DNA from: Fidelibacterota bacterium
Lineage (GTDB): Bacteria > Fidelibacterota > UBA8477 > JABMPR01
Direction of reading: 5' to 3'
Assembly (NCBI GenBank): GCA_013202495.1
Contig: JABMQQ010000024.1
Span: 1 to 36,996, forward strand
DNA length: 36,996 nucleotides
The position numbers and the translations under genes were made by a program. This document shows positions 18,087-25,391 of this stretch, in pieces. Below the pieces are notes generated by a model that was not told the DNA's origin, searched no databases, and worked only from the letters and a program-made list of their open reading frames with translations. Positions within the stretch are counted from its first letter, which is position 1. Each line of letters starts with the position of its first letter.

Positions 18087-18521
18087 CAGAATACAGTAGA
18101 GAGTAGACAGAAGAAAGCAATGCGTAGCCCGGCTAGAAAATTTGAAGACCTCATTGTTTGGCAAAAGGCGCATGCATATGTATTGGCTGTATATAGCCTA
18201 ACCTCATCTTTTCCCAAGTCTGAAAAATATGGATTAGTCAGTCAATTCAGACGGGCCGCTGTTTCTGTCCCTGCAAATATCGCCGAGGGTTGGAGGTGGA
18301 ATGGAATTGCCGACAAAAAGAGATTCTACAACATTTCCCAGGCTTCACTCGAGGAGAGCAGATATTATTTGCTACTTGCTAAGGATTTAGAATATGGCGA
18401 GAGCTCTAAAGCAAATTCACTCTCTGAAGAAGTCTCAAAACTTCTTACTGCCTATATTAAGAATATCAAATTATTATGATTGAAATAACTACAGAATACA
18501 TAATCCCAATGCTCTCTACTG
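18087..18521. repeat. short inverted and direct repeats flanking the four-helix-bundle gene
   Basis: CAGTAGAGAG (18094-18103) and CTCTCTACTG (18512-18521) are a perfect 10-bp inverted pair around the gene at 18120-18479. CAGAATACA occurs as a direct 9-bp repeat at 18087-18095 and 18492-18500. Both flanks have the low-complexity GAATAC/ATTCTG style often seen beside genes of this family. This supports the idea that gene and flanks were inserted as a unit. Confidence 0.5.
18120..18479 (+). CDS. four-helix-bundle protein (23S rRNA intervening-sequence protein family)
   Basis: 119 residues. Family blocks are FEDLIVWQKAHAYVLAVY (8-25), FPKSEKYGLVSQFRRAAVSVPANIAEG (about 32-57; read as FPKSEKYGLVSQFRRAA and VSVPANIAEG) and FYNISQASLEESRYYL (about 68-83). 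This is the S23/IVP-type four-helix bundle (PF05635), a small pentameric protein first found in 23S rRNA intervening sequences. Its function is unknown; nucleic acid binding is proposed. It is not part of an efflux machine, yet lies between the adaptor and ATPase genes, in the same direction, with short repeats on both sides. I read it as a gene inserted in the operon. Confidence 0.92.
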   Translation: MRSPARKFEDLIVWQKAHAYVLAVYSLTSSFPKSEKYGLVSQFRRAAVSVPANIAEGWRWNGIADKKRFYNISQASLEESRYYLLLAKDLEYGESSKANSLSEEVSKLLTAYIKNIKLL

Positions 18522-18594
18522 ACTACTATTTTCTATATTCTGAATTCTCATCACCCACTAAATGTCTGAATGGACAACAATCTCAGAGGGTAAA

Positions 18595-19293
18595 ATGTCA
18601 CTAATCAAGGTCAAAGATCTTTATAAAATATACCAGATGGGGAATACCGAAGTACGCGCCCTGGATGGGGTCTCAGTAACCATCGAAAAGAATGAATATG
18701 TGTCCATTATGGGTCCATCGGGGTCTGGAAAATCCACCCTTATGAACCTCCTGGGGTGCCTGGATACACCCACATCAGGCGAATTTTTTATGGATGGAAT
18801 AAATGTGGCGACCATGGGTGATGATGAATTGGCTCATATCCGAAATAAAAAAATCGGATTTGTATTTCAGACCTTCAACCTGCTTCCCAAATCCACCAGC
18901 CTACGTAACGTCGAATTACCTCTGATTTACAATGGGGAAATTAAAGCACATGAGCGTAGAGATATGGCCATTAAAGCCCTCACAAGGGTGAATCTAGGCG
19001 ATCGAGTGAGTCATAAGCCTAACGAGCTATCGGGTGGGCAGCGACAACGTGTCGCAGTAGCCAGAGCTCTGGTAAACAATCCAGCAATTATTTTGGCTGA
19101 TGAGCCTACTGGTAACCTCGACTCAAAAACAGGTGAAGAAATCATGGTTCTTTTTGATGAACTTCACAAGCAGGGTAACACCATTATTCTGGTTACCCAT
19201 GAGGAGCATATTGCTGCTCATGCTTCACGAGTGGTTAGACTCCTTGATGGCAAGATTGCTGTAGATGAAGCTACTAACAGAGGGAAACCTTAA
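18595..19293 (+). CDS. ABC transporter ATP-binding protein, MacB/LolD-like
   Basis: 232 residues from ATG 18595, which has GAGGG five bases upstream and begins with the usual [16 protein letters not shown]; an earlier in-frame ATG (18562) adds 11 unlikely residues. Walker [10 protein letters not shown] (near 39-47), Q-loop FQTFNLLP (near 90), signature [15 protein letters not shown] (near 143-157), Walker [13 protein letters not shown] (near 163-174) and switch His [11 protein letters not shown] (near 197-207) are all intact. The length and the NLD D-loop fit the MacB/LolD/FtsE class of ATPases that drive mechanotransmission rather than substrate passage. It should pair with the two separate FtsX-type permeases encoded at 19763 and 21402. 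Confidence 0.94.
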   Translation: MSLIKVKDLYKIYQMGNTEVRALDGVSVTIEKNEYVSIMGPSGSGKSTLMNLLGCLDTPTSGEFFMDGINVATMGDDELAHIRNKKIGFVFQTFNLLPKSTSLRNVELPLIYNGEIKAHERRDMAIKALTRVNLGDRVSHKPNELSGGQRQRVAVARALVNNPAIILADEPTGNLDSKTGEEIMVLFDELHKQGNTIILVTHEEHIAAHASRVVRLLDGKIAVDEATNRGKP

Positions 19294-19329
19294 TCCCATG
19301 CTGTACCTGAAATCCAATGATTTGCAGTT

Positions 19330-19353
19330 TGTCTTCCCGAGCGGAGTCGAGGG
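19330..19353. repeat. REP-like arm, 5' side of GIY-YIG copy 1
   Basis: TGTCTTCCCGAGCGGAGTCG followed by AGGG. It matches the arm at 21026-21049 at all but one position. The GAGGGA at its end lies 11 bases before the nuclease ATG and may act as its ribosome binding site. Confidence 0.85.
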
Positions 19354-19364
19354 ATAATGATTCT

Positions 19365-19766
19365 ATGAAATCCGGTCAAGTTTATATCCTGGAATGTTCT
19401 GATTCGACATTATACACCGGTGTAACCAGCAATCTGGAAAATCGCTTGGCTCAACATCATGAAGGAAATTACCCAGGATACACACATTCGAGAAGACCGA
19501 TAAGATTACTGTGGAATACGGATTTAATGGATATACAGGACGCAATTATCCTCGAAAAGCAGATAAAGAATTGGAGCCACTTCAAAAAGAGAGCACTGAT
19601 TGAAGAGGATTGGGATATGCTTCATTTATTGGCTAAATGTAAAAACCATAGTCATCATAAGAATCTCTCCCTCGACGGAGTTTATACTGAGCGGAGCCGA
19701 AGTGCTCAGGAAGACGAGGTGAAAGTCAACACTAGCAATAAACAATTCCGAAGACTCCTCGTATGA
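19365..19766 (+). CDS. GIY-YIG nuclease domain protein, copy 1, embedded in REP-like arms
   Basis: 133 residues from ATG 19365; the frame is also open back through the 5' arm. A single GIY-YIG domain (about 5-85) shows VYILECSDSTLYTGVTSNL (variant GIY and YTG motifs), the Arg in ENRLAQH, and the catalytic-type Glu in LEKQIKNW. This UvrC/URI-like fold nicks or cuts DNA with a divalent metal; single-domain forms of unknown role are common in this lineage. After about residue 103 the sequence is the translation of the 3' REP-like arm (DGVYTERSRSAQEDE) and the frame ends only at TGA 19764-19766, overlapping the permease start by four bases (ATGA). It shares about three quarters of its residues with copy 2. 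Inserted between ATPase and permease genes of one operon. Confidence 0.88.
   Translation: MKSGQVYILECSDSTLYTGVTSNLENRLAQHHEGNYPGYTHSRRPIRLLWNTDLMDIQDAIILEKQIKNWSHFKKRALIEEDWDMLHLLAKCKNHSHHKNLSLDGVYTERSRSAQEDEVKVNTSNKQFRRLLV
19665..19718. repeat. REP-like arm, 3' side of GIY-YIG copy 1, expanded
   Basis: CCCTCGAC, then an inserted GGAGTTTATACTGAGCGGAG-type stretch, then CTCAGGAAGACGAGG. The ends are the reverse complement of the 5' arm (CCCTCGACTCCGCTCGGGAA); the middle is an extra segment of about 28 bases. The arm is translated in frame with the nuclease. Confidence 0.75.
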
Positions 19767-20983
19767 AAAGTTTCTTCTGGGAAAACTTACGCATTGCGCT
19801 CTCCGAACTATGGAGCCACAAAACTCGGTCAATTCTTACCGGAACCGGTATCGTCATTGGAATCATCGCCGTATCCCTCATGTCCACATTGATCAACGGT
19901 GTAGATGGTCTATTTGAAGAGAGTATGAAATTCCTCGGACGCGGAAATCTGTATATCGAGAAATGGCCCTGGTTTGGGGATGAAGATTGGTGGACCTTGA
20001 GAAATCGACCTCGCATCGAGCTTGACATGGCGGATGAGATTAAGGAACGCTCAGAGTACGCCATGGTCGTTGCTGCGGAAAGAGGGCGATCTGCGAATCT
20101 TAGCTATAAAGATTTATCTGCTGAAAACATTTATATTCATGGCGTGACATCAAACTACCCAGAGGTATCAACTGTAGATGTCGAATTTGGCCGCTTTTTT
20201 ACTGAATCTGAGGATCGAACCGGGGCACAAGTTGTGCTCCTGGGTTCTGAAGTGGCAAAGACCCTATTCCCACAGGGAAATCCTGTGGACAAAATGATTT
20301 TTGCTGGTTCAAAGCGGTTTAGGGTCATTGGTGTTCTGGCTGAAATGGGAAAATTCATGGGAGCCTTTTCAAATGATACCCAGGTTATCATTCCTCTCGC
20401 CACATTTAATAAAATTTTTCATGGTCCCTGGGGGCGCAGGAGTATCACCGTTAAGGTCCCGGAACACCTCGTGGAAGAAGCCAAAGAAGAACTACGAGGT
20501 GTTGTCCGGGTATTGCGTGGCCTCAAACCAGAAGAAAAAGACAATTTTGCCATCAATCAGCAAAATGCCTTTCGACAAACATACCAGGGTATCAAACTAG
20601 CCATCGGAGGAACGGGGATGATCATTACAGCCCTCTCCCTGCTGGTCGGCGGAATTGGAATTGCCAACATCATGTTCGTGTCAGTTAAAGAACGTACCCG
20701 AGAGATTGGCGTACGGAAAGCACTTGGTGCAACCCGTAGTCAAATTCAAGGACAGTTTCTTATTGAGGCCATGGTCATCACAGCTTCTGGTGGATTGGTG
20801 GGACTGATCATCTCTACTGTAATCAGCATGGCTATCAGTAAATTTTTATTCCCCGCGACCATGTCATTTGGCGTGGCCTTTATGGCCATTGCCCTCAGTG
20901 CTGCTGTGGGATTATTTGCCGGTCTGGCTCCTGCACGAAAAGGCGCAAAACTGGATCCCATCGAAGCCCTGAGATATGAATAG
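19763..20983 (+). CDS. ABC transporter permease, MacB/FtsX type, first copy
   Basis: 406 residues. An N-terminal membrane helix with RSILTGTGIVIGIIAVSLMSTL (about 19-40; shown as RSILTGTGIVIGII and AVSLMSTL) is followed by a long extracytoplasmic core (about 45-275, MacB_PCD type), then three helices of the FtsX domain (about 285-400). The sequence VKERTREIGVRKALGATRSQ (near 309-328) is the cytoplasmic coupling helix signature of the family, and APARKGAKLDPIEALRYE closes the protein. It lacks a fused ATPase, so it works with the separate ATPase at 18595. A GIY-YIG frame overlaps its ATG by four bases, so it may be translated by coupling. Confidence 0.93.
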   Translation: MKSFFWENLRIALSELWSHKTRSILTGTGIVIGIIAVSLMSTLINGVDGLFEESMKFLGRGNLYIEKWPWFGDEDWWTLRNRPRIELDMADEIKERSEYAMVVAAERGRSANLSYKDLSAENIYIHGVTSNYPEVSTVDVEFGRFFTESEDRTGAQVVLLGSEVAKTLFPQGNPVDKMIFAGSKRFRVIGVLAEMGKFMGAFSNDTQVIIPLATFNKIFHGPWGRRSITVKVPEHLVEEAKEELRGVVRVLRGLKPEEKDNFAINQQNAFRQTYQGIKLAIGGTGMIITALSLLVGGIGIANIMFVSVKERTREIGVRKALGATRSQIQGQFLIEAMVITASGGLVGLIISTVISMAISKFLFPATMSFGVAFMAIALSAAVGLFAGLAPARKGAKLDPIEALRYE

Positions 20984-21025
20984 TCCAGTCCAATGATTTT
21001 AGTTGTTAATTACATGACTTCAGAA

Positions 21026-21049
21026 TGTCATCCCGAGCGGAGTCGAGGG
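21026..21049. repeat. REP-like arm, 5' side of GIY-YIG copy 2
   Basis: TGTCATCCCGAGCGGAGTCG followed by AGGG. Its reverse complement matches 21365-21388 except for a few bases, so the two arms can pair across the nuclease gene. GAGGGA at the end lies 11-12 bases before the nuclease ATG. Confidence 0.9.
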
Positions 21050-21060
21050 ATATCGAACAG

Positions 21061-21411
21061 ATGAGACAGGGGCAAGCATACATATTAGAATGTTCTGATG
21101 GCTCATTATACACTGGAATAACCAGCAATCTAGAAAATCGATTAGCCCAACACCAGGAAGGAAATTTCTGGGGCTACACTCATTCTAGACGACCCTTGAT
21201 ATTGCTTTGGAATACCGATTTCTTAGATATTCAAGATGCCATTCTACTCGAGAAACAAATTAAAAATTGGAGTAGAAAGAAAAAGAGAGCTCTGATCAAT
21301 GAAGAATGGAATATTCTCCATTTGCTATCAGCGTGTAAAAACTCCAGTCACAGTAATAACATTTCCCTTTACTCCGCTCGGGATGACGAGGACAATTATC
21401 AATGTATGTAA
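21061..21411 (+). CDS. GIY-YIG nuclease domain protein, copy 2, embedded in REP-like arms
   Basis: 116 residues from ATG 21061; an in-frame ATG inside the 5' arm (21025) would add SSRAESRDIEQ. The domain has AYILECSDGSLYTGITSNL, ENRLAQH and LEKQIKNW, as in copy 1. The last residues (YSARDDEDNYQCM) are the translation of the 3' arm, and the frame runs 10 bases into the second permease gene. Single-domain GIY-YIG proteins are metal-dependent DNA-cutting enzymes by fold; the natural target is unknown. Being framed by inverted repeats that also occur without the gene (25099-25260) suggests a role in moving or maintaining those repeats, similar in logic to REP-associated RAYT transposases but with a different enzyme. 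This is inference. Confidence 0.9.
   Translation: MRQGQAYILECSDGSLYTGITSNLENRLAQHQEGNFWGYTHSRRPLILLWNTDFLDIQDAILLEKQIKNWSRKKKRALINEEWNILHLLSACKNSSHSNNISLYSARDDEDNYQCM
21365..21388. repeat. REP-like arm, 3' side of GIY-YIG copy 2
   Basis: CCCTTTACTCCGCTCGGGAT followed by GACG. It is the inverted partner of 21026-21049 and ends 13 bases before the start of the second permease. Confidence 0.9.
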
Positions 21412-22658
21412 GAACCACCCTAAAGACACTCAACGATGCCTTCTTCATGGCTCTGGAAGCTATTCGAGACAACTTGCTACGTTCTATACTTACCCTGCTG
21501 GGAATCGTTATTGGCGTGTTCGCCATTATCGCAGTGATGACTGCCATCCGTACCCTGGAATCATCAATCAACACCGGCCTAAACGTATTTGGCTCTGACG
21601 TAATTTTTGTCCAAAAATCACCTGTGATTCAGATGGGAGATCATAATAGCAGACGAAAATATTGGCGCCGTCCCAATATTACCTATGATATGGCGTTGGA
21701 ATTAAGAGATCGCATGCTTGGTGCTGAATTTGTCAGTGCTCAGGATGGGACTGGAGGCAAGACCATTCGCTATAAAAAAGAGAAGACCAATCCCAATGTT
21801 GGTGTCCAGGGAGTTGACGAATTCGGTTTGGAAGCCTTGAATCACAAGCTTGACTATGGCAGAAATTTCATCCCTGAGGATATTGAATACAGTCGCCGGG
21901 TGGTTATTCTGGGCACGGATGTCATTCAAAAACTATTTCCCTTTCAGGATCCAATAAATCAGACAATTACTATCAACGGCATTGGTTTTGATGTGATCGG
22001 CACCCTACAGCGCAAAGGAGAGATGTTTGGCCAAAGCCAGGATAATTTCGTCATTGTCCCTATCACTGCCTATCTCAATTACTATGGGAGTCGCTGGACT
22101 TCCCTGGGCATTTCCATTAAAGCACCAGATGGTGAGAGCTTTGATTTGACAAAAGAAGAAGTCATCGATCAAATGCGTATTGTCCGCGGACTGGGACCTG
22201 TAGATGAGAACGACTTTGAAGTGACCTCAAATGATGCTCTTATAGATACATTTGGCTCCTTTACTGCAGGAATTAAGATGTTCGCCGGAGCTGTGAGTGT
22301 CATCGCCCTGGTGGTTGCAGGTATTGGCATCATGAATATCATGTTGGTTTCAGTAAGTGAGCGCATCAAGGAAATCGGTGTCCGTAAAGCCATTGGCGCC
22401 ACGAGGAATAACATTCTCTTTCAATTCTTGCTGGAAGCTGTTTTTCTTTCGCTCATTGGTGGTGTAATTGGAGTATTGCTTGGTGTTGGTGTGGGCAATA
22501 TGGTGACCCTGGTTATGAAAAATGTGGAACCTGTTATTCCCATAGATTGGGTATTTATTGGATTGGGGGTCTGTTCATTTATTGGGATCGTATTTGGCAT
22601 CTACCCTGCTTATAAAGCCGCAGGCCTGGATCCAATTGAATCCCTGCGCCACGAATAG
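21402..22658 (+). CDS. ABC transporter permease, MacB/FtsX type, second copy
   Basis: 418 residues. The layout is that of the first permease: RSILTLLGIVIGVFAIIAVM (about 29-48) is the first helix, the extracytoplasmic core spans about 50-285, and the FtsX domain follows, with VSERIKEIGVRKAIGATRNN (near 322-341) as coupling motif and AYKAAGLDPIESLRHE at the end. Two different permeases with one ATPase imply a heterodimeric transporter of the YknXYZ/MacB kind, here joined to a TolC duct. The start ATG lies 10 bases inside the end of the preceding GIY-YIG frame. No strong ribosome binding site precedes it, since AATTATCA is the spacer, so coupling is possible. Confidence 0.93.
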   Translation: MYVRTTLKTLNDAFFMALEAIRDNLLRSILTLLGIVIGVFAIIAVMTAIRTLESSINTGLNVFGSDVIFVQKSPVIQMGDHNSRRKYWRRPNITYDMALELRDRMLGAEFVSAQDGTGGKTIRYKKEKTNPNVGVQGVDEFGLEALNHKLDYGRNFIPEDIEYSRRVVILGTDVIQKLFPFQDPINQTITINGIGFDVIGTLQRKGEMFGQSQDNFVIVPITAYLNYYGSRWTSLGISIKAPDGESFDLTKEEVIDQMRIVRGLGPVDENDFEVTSNDALIDTFGSFTAGIKMFAGAVSVIALVVAGIGIMNIMLVSVSERIKEIGVRKAIGATRNNILFQFLLEAVFLSLIGGVIGVLLGVGVGNMVTLVMKNVEPVIPIDWVFIGLGVCSFIGIVFGIYPAYKAAGLDPIESLRHE

Positions 22659-22709
22659 CACAAAAGACTATTTTAGACAAACAAACCAGTTGAATTATAA
22701 GGGGAAAAT

Positions 22710-23369
22710 ATGAGTAAAATTATAAAATTTGGAGAGGATGTTGAAGGATTTAACATCCCCGTGTTAAACGAACGCGAAATCAGGGCAACTGCCGGGATAC
22801 TCTTTCTGGTCATGTTATTTTCAATTCAAGCTGCTGCAGGTGCAGGGAACTTTACGCCCCTGAAATATGCTGTTACTTTTTTCCTGACTGATATGTTGAT
22901 TCGCGTTTTTATCACTCCGAAATACTCCCCTACCCTCATTGTCGGTAGATGGATTGTCAGAAATCAGACCCCTGAATATGTGGGTGCTCACCAGAAGAAA
23001 TTCGCATGGTACATCGGGATTGCTATGGCACTTATTATGTTTGTCTTGATCGTCCTGGTTAACTCATACAGCCCGATCACAGGTCTTATCTGTTTTATTT
23101 GTCTCATCTTCCTATTCTTTGAATCAGCATTTGGTATTTGCCTGGGATGTAAGGTTTATCCCTGGATCTATAAGGAGAAAGCTCAATACTGTCCCGGAGA
23201 AATATGCGAGCTTAAGGATAGGCAAGAAATACAGAAGACCTCTAAGGTACAATGGTTAATTCTATTGGGCTTTGTACTCTACTGCATTTTGATAGTTGTA
23301 TTGTTCAATGATTTTTATAGCAGACCAGCCTTTGATCTATTTGGTCTTGAGGGAGCGATGCATCAATAG
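22710..23369 (+). CDS. DUF4395 family membrane protein
   Basis: 219 residues. The opening VEGFNIPVLNEREIRATAG (about 11-29) is the DUF4395 signature, followed by membrane helices (about 30-46, 55-70, 105-128, 130-150, 185-205). The conserved AHQKKFAWYIG lies near 92-102 and the CLGC motif in FGICLGCKVYPW near 148-159. Two more cysteines follow in QYCPGEIC. The CxxC pair suggests a redox or metal role, which is inference; the family has no established function. AAGGGGAAAAT precedes the ATG. It sits 51 bases after the last permease and may be read through from that operon; a strong palindromic terminator follows. Confidence 0.88.
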   Translation: MSKIIKFGEDVEGFNIPVLNEREIRATAGILFLVMLFSIQAAAGAGNFTPLKYAVTFFLTDMLIRVFITPKYSPTLIVGRWIVRNQTPEYVGAHQKKFAWYIGIAMALIMFVLIVLVNSYSPITGLICFICLIFLFFESAFGICLGCKVYPWIYKEKAQYCPGEICELKDRQEIQKTSKVQWLILLGFVLYCILIVVLFNDFYSRPAFDLFGLEGAMHQ

Positions 23370-23392
23370 TGTATCTTGATCCGATAGGATTA

Positions 23393-23424
23393 AAAAGCCC
23401 CTGCCAATTGGCAGGGGCTTTTCT
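23393..23424. terminator. fully palindromic bidirectional terminator
   Basis: A perfect 30-base palindrome (23393-23422) made of AAAAGCCCCTGCC, an AATT centre and its exact complement. It has T-runs on both strands. It lies 23 bases after the DUF4395 stop and about 105 bases after the proS stop on the other strand, so it can end both transcripts. Confidence 0.92.
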
Positions 23425-23428
23425 TTCC

Positions 23429-23522
23429 AAACCTGTTTTCAGCGAGTGGAACGAGTCAAACAGGTTTAAGTGATTTGATATTGCCAATTGAAACCAGTTT
23501 GGCTACGCTGAAAACTGGTTTC
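23429..23522. repeat. two REP-like hairpins in opposite orientation
   Basis: Hairpin A pairs AAACCTGTTT (23429-23438) with AAACAGGTTT (23458-23467). Hairpin B pairs GAAACCAGTTT (23490-23500) with AAACTGGTTTC (23512-23522). Read on opposite strands, both stems lead into the same TTTTCAGCG apex, so B is an inverted relative of A. The pair resembles a BIME-type arrangement. Hairpin B ends seven bases from the proS stop. Confidence 0.8.
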
Positions 23523-23528
23523 GGAATA

Positions 23529-24968
23529 TCAATATGCCTTGGCAAAAATCACCTGCTGAGAGCTCTTCTCTCCAGTGTAAACACACTTTCCAGCCTCTGT
23601 AGGTTGATCAAAGGGAATACACCGAATGGTTGCCTTGGTCTCGTTCTTGATTTTTTCCTCAACCTCAGCGGAGCCATTCCAATAGGCTTTGATAAAACCA
23701 CCCTTCGTCTCCAGCGTATCTTTAAAATCATCCCAATTGTCCACTGTATGAGTATTGGCTTCACGGAAATTCAGAGCACGCTGAAATAATTCGGCCTGAA
23801 CGATATCCTGTTGATCAGCAAGAAATTGCACAAGCTCAGGTAGCTTAATAAAGTGCTTCTCCCCAGAATGTCTGATCACAACCACGGCGTGTCCCTTTTC
23901 AATATCCTTGGGACCGAGTTCCACCCGCATGGGCACACCACACATCTCCCACTCGTTGAATTTGAAACCAGGTGAACTCTTCTCGTCATCATCCACATGG
24001 ACACGAACTTCAGCCTGCTTTAAATCAGCAACAATTTCGTCAACCTTATCCATGACCAGCTCCCTGGTATCTTTCCTGAAGATTGGAATGATAACAACCT
24101 GATAGGGTGCCACCTTGGGAGGCAGAATTAATCCTTTGTCATCTCCATGAGACATTATCAGACCACCAACCAGACGGGTACTTACACCCCAGCTCGTGGC
24201 CCAAACTAATTCTTCCTTATTATCTTTGCTCTGAAAAGACACTTCAAAAGCCTTGGCGAAATTCTGACCAAGATTATGACTGGTACCAGCCTGTAATGCC
24301 TTGGTGTCACGCATCATAGCTTCAATGGAGTAGGTGCTGACTGCACCAGCAAACTTCTCAGATTCAGTTTTCAGTCCTGTGATAACAGGCATTGCCATAT
24401 AGTCCTCGGCAAAACGACGATAAACCTCCAGCATCCTCAAGGTCTCTTCCTGAGATTCTTCAGGCGTGGCGTGAGCTGTATGCCCTTCTTGCCATAAGAA
24501 CTCAGTTGTGCGTAGGAATAGGCGTGTACGCATTTCCCAGCGTACCACATTGGCCCACTGATTAATCAGCAGGGGCAGATCACGATAGGATGAAATCCAT
24601 TTCTTATACATGTTCCAGATAATGGTCTCGGATGTGGGGCGCACCACCAGGGCTTCGTCCAGCTTCTTGCCGCCTGCATGTGTAACTACAGCAACTTCTG
24701 GAGCAAAGCCTTCAACATGCTCTGCTTCTTTCTGCAAGAAGTGCTCAGGAATAAACATGGGGAAATAGGCATTTACATGACCCGTGTCCTTAAACATTTG
24801 ATTCAGGATGCCTTGAAAATTCTCCCAGATCGCATATCCATACGGTCGGATGACCATGGTTCCCTTAACAGGACCATAATCTGCCAGCTTGGCTTGTCTG
24901 ACCACATCGGTATACCATTTTGAAAAATCTTCGCTCTGTTTTGTTACCCCTTTTGACACAACGGGCAT
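23529..24968 (-). CDS. proS: prolyl-tRNA synthetase, type 3 (archaeal/eukaryal-like)
   Basis: 479 residues. It charges tRNA-Pro with proline in the cytoplasm. The start [21 protein letters not shown] is that of type 3 enzymes. Class II motif 1 lies around [20 protein letters not shown] (about 49-68), and motif 2 around [22 protein letters not shown] (about 141-163) is followed by [11 protein letters not shown]. Motif 3 is [17 protein letters not shown] (about 267-283). The C-terminal anticodon-binding domain and a zinc-site-like tail end in KAY. The length fits the compact class without the long editing insertion of the E. coli type. A purine run, AGAAAGG, abuts the ATG, giving a weak ribosome binding site. 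Confidence 0.97.
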   Translation of the reverse strand: MPVVSKGVTKQSEDFSKWYTDVVRQAKLADYGPVKGTMVIRPYGYAIWENFQGILNQMFKDTGHVNAYFPMFIPEHFLQKEAEHVEGFAPEVAVVTHAGGKKLDEALVVRPTSETIIWNMYKKWISSYRDLPLLINQWANVVRWEMRTRLFLRTTEFLWQEGHTAHATPEESQEETLRMLEVYRRFAEDYMAMPVITGLKTESEKFAGAVSTYSIEAMMRDTKALQAGTSHNLGQNFAKAFEVSFQSKDNKEELVWATSWGVSTRLVGGLIMSHGDDKGLILPPKVAPYQVVIIPIFRKDTRELVMDKVDEIVADLKQAEVRVHVDDDEKSSPGFKFNEWEMCGVPMRVELGPKDIEKGHAVVVIRHSGEKHFIKLPELVQFLADQQDIVQAELFQRALNFREANTHTVDNWDDFKDTLETKGGFIKAYWNGSAEVEEKIKNETKATIRCIPFDQPTEAGKCVYTGEKSSQQVIFAKAY

Positions 24969-25098
24969 CCTTTCTGTTTGAACCTGAACCGCTTATTCGG
25001 CACAGCGATGCAATCATAACATAAGTACCCCCATGACACAACGAAGAATAGATCAAAATTCAAACTCAGATCATCCAACTCGGAGTCACTCTAAATCC

Positions 25099-25260
25099 GT
25101 CATCTTGAGCCTGCCTATGCCGTAGCAGTTTCGTGCAGGCAGGCGGAGTCGAGAGATACAAATACTAATTATCAACATCAAAAGATCACCTCGAATTACC
25201 CCTTCTAACCTTTCCTGGACACGCTAATTATCCCACCTCTCGACTCCGCTCGAGGTGACG
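25099..25260. repeat. solo REP-like inverted pair without a GIY-YIG gene
   Basis: Left arm 25099-25156: GTCATCTTGAGC, then an inserted hairpin (CCTGCCT 25110-25116 with AGGCAGG 25137-25143), then GGAGTCGAGAGA. Right arm 25236-25260: CCTCTCGACTCCGCTCGAGG followed by TGACG. The arms are inverted relatives of those framing the GIY-YIG genes, but only about 80 bases lie between them. The rest of the 24969-25391 gap shows no gene; a TTGACA at 25324 has no convincing -10 partner. Confidence 0.85.
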
Positions 25261-25391
25261 AGGCTATGACCATTATAGTGCAGGAGTGATCAAGCGCAAA
25301 ATGGCGTATATCACCACTCGTCTTTGACAATCAAACCTTGTCTTAAACACTGGAAAACACTAGAATACATGCCATACAGCGGAGGCATTTT

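Noticed and set aside
18087-18521. Insertion sequence carrying a transposase
   Set aside because: The gene is a four-helix-bundle protein without catalytic residues; the short repeats are suggestive of insertion but do not define an IS element.
24969-25095. T-box or other leader upstream of proS
   Set aside because: No T-box consensus or terminator-antiterminator structure is visible, and the gap is mostly unstructured.
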